Source: Pengzhenrongella phosphoraccumulans (GTDB taxonomy: Bacteria; Actinomycetota; Actinomycetes; Actinomycetales; Cellulomonadaceae). Taken from it: a stretch of 64,000 bases of DNA. The stretch covers positions 2,852,001-2,916,000 of the forward strand of contig NZ_CP144210.1 in the NCBI RefSeq assembly GCF_045689905.1, given 5' to 3'. Below are positions 58,926-64,000 of this stretch, one piece after another. The notes below the pieces were generated by a model. It saw only the letters and a list, made by a program, of their open reading frames with translations, was not told the origin of the DNA and did no database searches. Position 1 is the stretch's first letter. Every line of letters begins with the position of its first letter. A program made the translations under genes and the position numbers.

Positions 58926-60884
58926 ATGCCTGCCACCGTTCACGCCGAGTCCCGACCGGGACTCCTGGTATCCGCCGACCGCACCGACCGTGGCCGGCCC
59001 GTCGCCCCGTCGAGCGGCCGCTGGAGCCCGCTCGGCCTCGGCGAGGTCACCATCGACGGCGGCTTCTGGGCCGATCGGCAAGCCCTCAACGCCGCCACGA
59101 TGATTCCGCACTGCGAGGCGTGGATCGAGACCATGGGGTGGCTGGGCAACTTCGACGCCGCGATCGAGGGGCGGCTTCCGCAGGACCGGCGGGGCCGGGA
59201 GTTCTCCGACTCGGAGATCTACAAGCTGCTCGAGGCGATGTCCTGGGAGGTCGGGCGCACCGGTGACCTGGGGATGGACGCGCGGCTGCGGGCCGTGGTG
59301 GCGCGGGTCGCCGCCGCGCAGGAGCCCGACGGGTACCTCAACACCAAGTTCGGTCGCCCCGGGCAGGATCCCCGCTACAGCAACCTGGAGTGGGGCCACG
59401 AGCTGTACTGCTTCGGCCACCTCATCCAGGCCGGGGTCGCCCGGGCGCGCACCCACGGCGACGACGAGCTCGTGCAGGTCGCTGTCCGCGCGGCCGACCA
59501 TGTCTGCGCGACCTTCGGCGTCGATGCCAACCCGGGAGTCTGCGGGCACCCGGAGATCGAGGTCGCCCTCGTCGAGCTGTTCCGGCTCACGGGGGATCGC
59601 CGCTACCTCGACCAGGCGCGCCTGTTCGTCGAACGCCGCGGGCACGGCGTGCTCGGTGACATCGAGCTCGGTCCGGAGTACTTCCAGGACGACCAGCCCG
59701 TCCGCCAGACCACGGTCATGGCCGGGCACGCAGTCCGTGCCCTCTACCTCGCCGCCGCCGCCGCCGACCTCGCCGTCGAGGACGACGACGCCGAGCTGCT
59801 CGCCGCCATCAGGCTCCAGACCGCCACCACGCTCGCCCGGCGCACCTACCTCACCGGCGGCATGGGCGCGCACCACGAGGGCGAGTCGTTCGGGCAGGAC
59901 TTCGAGCTGCCGCCGGACCGGGCCTACTCCGAGACGTGTGCCGGGGTCGCCTCGGTCATGCTCAACCACCGGCTGCTCCTGGCGACCGGTGACGCGCTGC
60001 ACGCCGATGCCGTCGAACGCACGCTGTACAACGTGGTGGCGACCTCCCCGGCGCGTGACGGCAACGCGTTCTACTACACCAACACGCTGCACCAGCGCAC
60101 CCCCGGCAGCGTCCCGAGCGCCGACGTCGCCAGCGCGCGGGCGTCCTCCAGCCTGCGGGCGCCCTGGTTCGAGGTCTCGTGCTGCCCGACCAACGTGACC
60201 CGCACGATCGCGTCGCTCGGCGCCTACCTCGCCACGGCCGACGACGACGGCGTCCAGATCCACCAGTACGCGGGCGCCACCATCGCCACCCGGATCGGCG
60301 CCGGCGACGAGGTCGTCCTGCGGGTGGAGACGGCGTACCCGGACGAGGGGAGCGTGCGGGTCACGGTGCTCCGGAGCCCGGAGGTTCCCTGGACCCTCAC
60401 GCTGCGGGTGCCGGCCTGGGCCGACGGGGCCGAGCTGGCCGCCGGGGTGATCCGGCGGACCGTGGCGCCGGGTTACACGTCGGTTACCCGGGTCTTTACG
60501 GCCGGCGACGTCGTGATGCTGCACCTGCCGATGGCCCCGCGGTGGACGTTGCCGGATCCGCGGATCGACGCGCTGCGCGGGCAGGTCGCCGTCGAACGCG
60601 GCCCGATCGTGCTGTGCCTGGAGTCGGCCGATCTCGGGTCGAGCGTCAACACCGCGCAGACACGGATCGACGTCCCGCCGGTCGAGCACGACGGCGTCGT
60701 GCGGGTGCCCGCCGCCACGCGCGAGCCGGGCGACGGGCCGTGGCCGTACCGGGTCGCGACCCAGGACCCGGGTGGCGACGGCCGGGCCGACGTCGACCAC
60801 GGGCTCGTCGCGCTCGTGCCCTACCACCGGTGGGCCAACCGCGGACCGTCGACCATGCGGGTGTGGATCCCCGTCGCGGACTGA
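58926..60884 (+). CDS. GH127 beta-L-arabinofuranosidase
   Basis: A 652-residue glycoside hydrolase of family 127 (formerly DUF1680). ATG 58926 with AGGAG upstream. (alpha/alpha)6 barrel with GFWADRQALN, QEPDGYLNT, GHELYCFGHLI, catalytic Glu in AHHEGESFG (E318) and zinc-site/nucleophile Cys in VSCCPTNV (C419/C420), which line up with the characterised bifidobacterial enzyme. It has no signal peptide, so it would act on imported beta-L-arabinofuranosides such as hydroxyproline-linked arabino-oligosaccharides of plant extensins. It is the last gene of the operon. Confidence 0.9.
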   Translation: MPATVHAESRPGLLVSADRTDRGRPVAPSSGRWSPLGLGEVTIDGGFWADRQALNAATMIPHCEAWIETMGWLGNFDAAIEGRLPQDRRGREFSDSEIYKLLEAMSWEVGRTGDLGMDARLRAVVARVAAAQEPDGYLNTKFGRPGQDPRYSNLEWGHELYCFGHLIQAGVARARTHGDDELVQVAVRAADHVCATFGVDANPGVCGHPEIEVALVELFRLTGDRRYLDQARLFVERRGHGVLGDIELGPEYFQDDQPVRQTTVMAGHAVRALYLAAAAADLAVEDDDAELLAAIRLQTATTLARRTYLTGGMGAHHEGESFGQDFELPPDRAYSETCAGVASVMLNHRLLLATGDALHADAVERTLYNVVATSPARDGNAFYYTNTLHQRTPGSVPSADVASARASSSLRAPWFEVSCCPTNVTRTIASLGAYLATADDDGVQIHQYAGATIATRIGAGDEVVLRVETAYPDEGSVRVTVLRSPEVPWTLTLRVPAWADGAELAAGVIRRTVAPGYTSVTRVFTAGDVVMLHLPMAPRWTLPDPRIDALRGQVAVERGPIVLCLESADLGSSVNTAQTRIDVPPVEHDGVVRVPAATREPGDGPWPYRVATQDPGGDGRADVDHGLVALVPYHRWANRGPSTMRVWIPVAD

Positions 60885-60898
60885 CCCCGCCAGCTGGC

Positions 60899-62281
60899 TC
60901 AGGTGTGGCCGACCGGGACGGGGACCGGCGGCAGCCAGCGGCCCACCACGTAGGCGACCACGACGGCGACGATGGCCAGCGGCATCACGGCGTACCCGTC
61001 GCTCGTCAGCAGGACGGTGGCCAGCAGCACGGACGTGAACGGCAGCGCGAGCATCGATACGCACATCGCACCGATCCCCATCCCGACGGCGGGAACCAGG
61101 GACAGGCCGGGCAGGTTCGCCGCCAGGACGCCGAGCGCCGCCCCGATGAACATGCTGGGGAAGATCGGGCCGCCGCGGAACGCGCTGAGGGACAGGGCAT
61201 AGGCGAGCACCTTGCACACGACGAGGACTGCCAGCGCCCCGATCGACCACGTCCCGGCCTGGGTGATCAGGGCGGGCAGCGCGTCCTGCCCGGAGAACAG
61301 CACCTGGTCGGTGCCCTTCCCCGTGAGCTGGGCGAAGCCGATCGCGAGGGCGGCGACGGCCAGGCCGAGGAGCGTGGTGACCGGGACCCGGTGGGCGTGG
61401 ACCGCCGGGCGGACCGCCTGCGCGAGCGCGCGCGTGGCCCAGGCGATCAGCGGCGTCACCAGGCCGAAGACGATCGCCCACCCGAACATGGCGCCGGTCG
61501 GCGTCGTGAAGGCGGGGAGGTTCGGGATGGCCAGGGAGAAGGTGCCCAGGCCGGTCAGGGAGTCGAGACCGACGAACACCAGCGAGCCGATCCCCGCCGC
61601 GAGCAGTCCCGGGAGCAGGGCCACGGTCAGCATCGCGCCGCCGAGGCCCGCGGCCTCCATGAGGAGGAAGGCCCCCAGGAGCGGCGAACCGAGGAGCGTG
61701 CTGATGGCGGCGAAGCTCCCCGCGGTCGCGATGAGGGCGATCGCGGTCGGCGGGGAGTCCTTCTTGAGCAGCCGCACGGCGAGCCCGCCGAGCCCGCCGC
61801 CGAGGGCGATCAGGGGTGCCTCGGGACCGAGCACGGCGCCGAGGCTCAGGGTGGCCAGTGCGGCCAGAGCCACCCCGGGCAGCTCGATCGGTGCCGGGGC
61901 GCCACCGGTGTGCAGGCCGTCCGCGGGGGAGTGCCCGGCGGTGCCGGGCAGGGTCCGGATGCACAGCGCCGTCAGCAGCCCGGCGAGCCCCAGCAGGGGC
62001 AACGGCCACCAGATCGGGGTGCTGGCGAAGCCCACCACGCCGGGCAGCTCGGTGAACAGGTACTCCTGCAGCCAGGACACGAGCGCGAGGAACCCGTAGG
62101 AGACAGCGGCGACCGGGACGCCCACGAGCGCGGCCAGCAGCAGCGCACCGACGTAGGCACGCGAGCGGACCAGGGCGAGCGGGTCGGTCGGCGGAGCGGC
62201 CGGTGACTGCGGTGACTGCGGTGACTCCGGTGACTCCGGCGACTCCGATGGCGCTGACTGGTGTCCCAGGCGTCCGTCCAC
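60899..62281 (-). CDS. ClC-family chloride channel/transporter
   Basis: A 460-residue membrane protein with about 10-12 helices. The ClC selectivity-filter region appears as LGPEAPLIALGGG (Glu in place of the GREGP form) and FRGGPIFPSMFIGAALG in the second half. It begins with a Ser-Pro repeat tail encoded by five 9-bp units. The organism may use it for chloride or proton-coupled anion exchange. It converges on the GH127 gene. Confidence 0.88.
   Translation of the reverse strand: MDGRLGHQSAPSESPESPESPQSPQSPAAPPTDPLALVRSRAYVGALLLAALVGVPVAAVSYGFLALVSWLQEYLFTELPGVVGFASTPIWWPLPLLGLAGLLTALCIRTLPGTAGHSPADGLHTGGAPAPIELPGVALAALATLSLGAVLGPEAPLIALGGGLGGLAVRLLKKDSPPTAIALIATAGSFAAISTLLGSPLLGAFLLMEAAGLGGAMLTVALLPGLLAAGIGSLVFVGLDSLTGLGTFSLAIPNLPAFTTPTGAMFGWAIVFGLVTPLIAWATRALAQAVRPAVHAHRVPVTTLLGLAVAALAIGFAQLTGKGTDQVLFSGQDALPALITQAGTWSIGALAVLVVCKVLAYALSLSAFRGGPIFPSMFIGAALGVLAANLPGLSLVPAVGMGIGAMCVSMLALPFTSVLLATVLLTSDGYAVMPLAIVAVVVAYVVGRWLPPVPVPVGHT
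62202..62246. repeat. 9-bp tandem repeat in the ClC N-terminus
   Basis: Five units of GGTGACTSC type (62202-62210, -62219, -62228, -62237, -62246; last unit GGCGACTCC) encode the SPESPESPQSPQSP tail of the channel. In-frame, so copy number can vary. Confidence 0.7.
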
Positions 62282-62401
62282 GGTTGCCCCCTCGGGCTGC
62301 CGTGGGCCGTCCCGGCCGGTCGAGAGCCGGGGCAGGCCCGCTGATTCCTGCTCAGTTTTCCGAACATAGCGGACCTGCCCCCGGCCGTCAGCGCGGGGTT
62401 C

Positions 62402-62890
62402 TCAGCGGTCGGCGAGAATCCCGTCGATCTGGCCCATGGCCGCGGTCATCCCCTCGACCATGCCCATCGAGACGAGCTGCTCCATCTGCTCGAGCGAGGC
62501 GAACCGGGTGGTCACGGTCATGCGCGTGCCCTCGGCGGTCTCCACCAGGTCGACCCGGGCGTTGGTCATCGGCATCGTGGGGTCCGGCGCGCCCGTCGCG
62601 TCGGCGAAGCCGTCCTCGAACTCGAGCGAGTGCGGCTCGTCGAGGGCGACGAAGCGCCACCAGCCGCGCGCCCGGTCGCCGTCGGGCCCGGTCATGAAGT
62701 AGCTGGACCCGCCGCCGACGGCGACGTCGTGCCGCTCGAACGTGGCCGGCCAGGTGGGCGGGCCCCACCACCGCTCGAGCTGGCGCGGGTCGACCCAGAG
62801 CTGCCAGGCGCGCTTCGGCGGGGCGGCGAGCTCGGCTACCACGGTCATGGTCAACGTTGCGGTGTCGGGCACGGTGCTGATGACGGTCAT
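62402..62890 (-). CDS. SRPBCC/AHSA1-like domain protein
   Basis: A 162-residue START-like protein. ATG at 62888-62890 overlaps the ArsR stop by ATGA. AELAAPPKRAWQLWVDPRQLERWWGPPTWPATF and the C-terminal SLEQMEQLVSMGMVEGM helix are family hallmarks. It is a hydrophobic-cavity protein of unknown ligand. Same gene pair type as 9968-10872, but the two SRPBCC proteins differ and are unlikely to be recent copies. Confidence 0.88.
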   Translation of the reverse strand: MTVISTVPDTATLTMTVVAELAAPPKRAWQLWVDPRQLERWWGPPTWPATFERHDVAVGGGSSYFMTGPDGDRARGWWRFVALDEPHSLEFEDGFADATGAPDPTMPMTNARVDLVETAEGTRMTVTTRFASLEQMEQLVSMGMVEGMTAAMGQIDGILADR

Positions 62891-63276
62891 GGTGAGTCTC
62901 CTTCGGTGGGTGGGACTGCGGTGGGTGGGGCTGCGGTGGGTGGGGCTGGTGCCGCGAGCAGCTCGTCGATGCGGGCGATGCGGCCGCGCCAGATCTGGTC
63001 GAACTCGTCGAGCAGGAGTGCCGCCGAGCGGATGGTGGCGACGTCGCCGGACACGATCTGCTCGCGGCCGCGGCGACGCTTGCCCACCAGGTGAGCCCGC
63101 TCGAGCACGGCGACGTGCTTCTGCACCGCGGCGAAGCTCATGTCGTAGTGCCGCGCGAGCGCGGACACCGACTCCTCGCCGCGCAGGACCCGCGTGACGA
63201 TGTCGCGTCGGGTCGCGTCGGCCAGGGCGCCGAAGATCTGGTCCGCCGCCTCGCGCTCGAGCTGTCCTACAACCAT
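62887..63276 (-). CDS. ArsR-family transcriptional regulator
   Basis: A 129-residue winged-helix regulator. ATG at 63274-63276 has no RBS and lies 8 nt after a -10 box, so translation is probably leaderless. HTH IFGALADATRRDIVTRVLRGEESVSALARHYDMSFAAVQKHVAVLERA and wing VGKRRRGREQIVSG. The Pro/Thr-rich tail (PAPPTAAPPTAVPPTEG) is encoded by a 15-bp tandem repeat. It overlaps the SRPBCC gene and probably represses its own promoter through the palindrome at its start codon. Confidence 0.87.
   Translation of the reverse strand: MVVGQLEREAADQIFGALADATRRDIVTRVLRGEESVSALARHYDMSFAAVQKHVAVLERAHLVGKRRRGREQIVSGDVATIRSAALLLDEFDQIWRGRIARIDELLAAPAPPTAAPPTAVPPTEGDSP
62905..62949. repeat. 15-bp tandem repeat in the ArsR C-terminal tail
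   Basis: Three 15-bp units (62905-62919, 62920-62934, 62935-62949; consensus GGTGGGTGGGGCTGC with one change each in the first and last) code for the PPTAV/PPTAA repeats at the end of the ArsR protein. Confidence 0.75.
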
Positions 63277-63285
63277 GTGGTTGTA
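63268..63285. promoter_or_regulatory. ArsR operator overlapping the start codon
   Basis: TACAACCA, TG, TGGTTGTA: perfect 8-bp arms. It covers the ATG of the ArsR gene and touches the -10, so bound repressor would block initiation. Confidence 0.7.
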
Positions 63286-63313
63286 CGTTACCCGCGGGGT
63301 TCGCCCAGGGCAA
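63285..63313 (-). promoter_or_regulatory. Promoter of the second ArsR-SRPBCC operon
   Basis: Reading on the minus strand: TTGCCC (63313-63308), 17-nt spacer, TAACGT (63290-63285). The start codon begins 8 nt later at 63276, leaving no room for a ribosome-binding site. It overlaps the 3' end of the upstream gene. Confidence 0.5.
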
Positions 63314-63977
63314 GAGGCCGCGGTGAGCGGGCCAGCACGACGACGTCCGGCTCGCCCCGCGCCGCGCTGACCTCGCGGATCTCGACCGTGGCGAAGTGCT
63401 CGTTCGCCAGGGTGAGGAAGGCGTCGGAGGGGCGGGTCGCGCTCCAGATCGACAGCACGCCGCCCGGCGAGAGCACCCGGGCGGCGGTGCGCAGCCCGGC
63501 ACCGGTGTACAGCGCCGCGTTCCCCGGGGTCACCAGCCACTCGGGTCCGTTGTCGACGTCGAGGCAGATCGCGTCGAGCCCGGACGACGGCGCCTGGGCG
63601 AGCCACGCCACGACGTCGGCCTCGTGCGCGCGGACGCGCGGATCGCGCAGGGCGTCGCCGTTCAGGGCGGCCAGCGGCCCGCGGTTCCACCGCAGCACGG
63701 CCGGTTCCCGCTCGACGACGTGCACCTCGCTGACGCCGGGATGCGCGAGCGCTGCGGCCAGCGAGAACCCCACGCCCAGCCCGCCGACCATCATCCGTCC
63801 GGGCGACGGCATGCAGTCGGCAGCGGCGGTGATGTGCAGTCGTTCGGACCCGCCGGACCGGGTGTCCATGAGGAAGACCCCGTTCGCCACGATCTCGAAG
63901 TGCTCGTCGACGTGCCGTAGTGCCAGCTCGCCGCAGCAGCCGTCCACCCGCTCCACCACTGTCGTGTCCTGCTCCAT
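63288..63977 (-). CDS. Spermidine-synthase-like/SAM-dependent methyltransferase-fold protein
   Basis: A 229-residue protein starting at ATG 63975-63977. Spermidine-synthase-like Rossmann fold: RMMVGGLGVGFSLAAAL is the cofactor glycine loop, VHVVEREPAVLRWNRGPLAALNGDAL carries the acidic residue at the end of beta-2, and DAICLDVDNGPEWLV is the D-D/N motif region of the active site. Enzymes of this group either transfer aminopropyl or methyl groups, or have no known activity. No polyamine genes adjoin it. It overlaps the promoter of the ArsR gene. Confidence 0.8.
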   Translation of the reverse strand: MEQDTTVVERVDGCCGELALRHVDEHFEIVANGVFLMDTRSGGSERLHITAAADCMPSPGRMMVGGLGVGFSLAAALAHPGVSEVHVVEREPAVLRWNRGPLAALNGDALRDPRVRAHEADVVAWLAQAPSSGLDAICLDVDNGPEWLVTPGNAALYTGAGLRTAARVLSPGGVLSIWSATRPSDAFLTLANEHFATVEIREVSAARGEPDVVVLARSPRPLALGEPRG

Positions 63978-64000
63978 GACCGCAGGCTACGACCTCACGC

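Noticed and set aside
58698..62009. 1103-codon minus-strand frame over GH127 and into the ClC gene
   Set aside because: Crosses a recognised GH127 on the other strand and one frame of the ClC; no motif.
62202..62246. Repeat array considered as CRISPR
   Set aside because: Units are 9 bp, directly adjacent and coding in frame; no spacers and no cas genes.

Overview
The window is high-GC actinobacterial DNA. GTG starts are frequent, ATGA/GTGA gene overlaps are tight, promoters look like TTGACG-N18-TAGCNT, and glycoside hydrolases are paired with LacI regulators and solute-binding ABC importers that lack their own ATPase. The gene content suggests a plant-polysaccharide-degrading member of the Micrococcales (Cellulomonas, Isoptericola or Xylanimonas type). 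The genus is an inference. I found no rRNA, intact tRNA or CRISPR array.

Left part (1-7100): the end of a GH43 gene is followed by a low-gene-density, partly lower-GC accessory island. It holds a perfect 22-bp inverted repeat, two membrane-anchored proteins of unknown role (one with a PIN-like nuclease core, a coiled coil and two C-terminal membrane helices), a tyrosine integrase gene wrecked by an internal deletion, and a tRNA-derived fragment that looks like its attachment site. 7100-16300: a secreted multidomain GH5 mannanase-type enzyme, an ArsR-SRPBCC pair with a clear promoter and operator, an alcohol dehydrogenase, a frameshifted MFS gene, an SDR remnant and an alpha/beta hydrolase.

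16400-25770: a catabolic regulon under one GntR/FCD regulator, with three operator-like palindromes around TCCTATAGGA. It encodes an SDR, a TIM-barrel isomerase/decarboxylase-type enzyme, a 3-hydroxyacyl-CoA-dehydrogenase-type oxidoreductase, a possible small membrane protein, an ACS-type MFS transporter, an Asp/Glu-racemase-like protein, a DhaK-DhaL kinase, an RpiB-type isomerase and a triosephosphate-isomerase homologue. The last three match the known erythrulose-phosphate route to D-erythrose 4-phosphate. The first three could make erythrulose from a C5 sugar acid by C3 oxidation and decarboxylation, or from a tetritol. 25830-32320: a putative metallopeptidase, a DUF4287 protein, an AmmeMemoRadiSam set whose Memo gene is broken, and a membrane redox operon in which a GlpA-type flavoprotein is fused to an SdhB-type iron-sulfur subunit and encoded with SdhC/SdhD-type anchors.

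32400-43400: an SNF2 helicase, an NAD-dependent epimerase-type protein, a CHRD-like protein with a class F sortase and a cupredoxin lipoprotein, a MATE transporter, an SDR-AraC pair and a LacI regulator. 43400-52200: a xylo-oligosaccharide operon (ABC importer, GH3, GH43 and GH10, with no signal peptides on the enzymes). 52200-64000: a PhnA-like protein, a chemoreceptor, a second LacI with ABC importer and GH127 arabinofuranosidase, a ClC channel, a second ArsR-SRPBCC pair that appears to be leaderless and autoregulated, and a spermidine-synthase-like protein.
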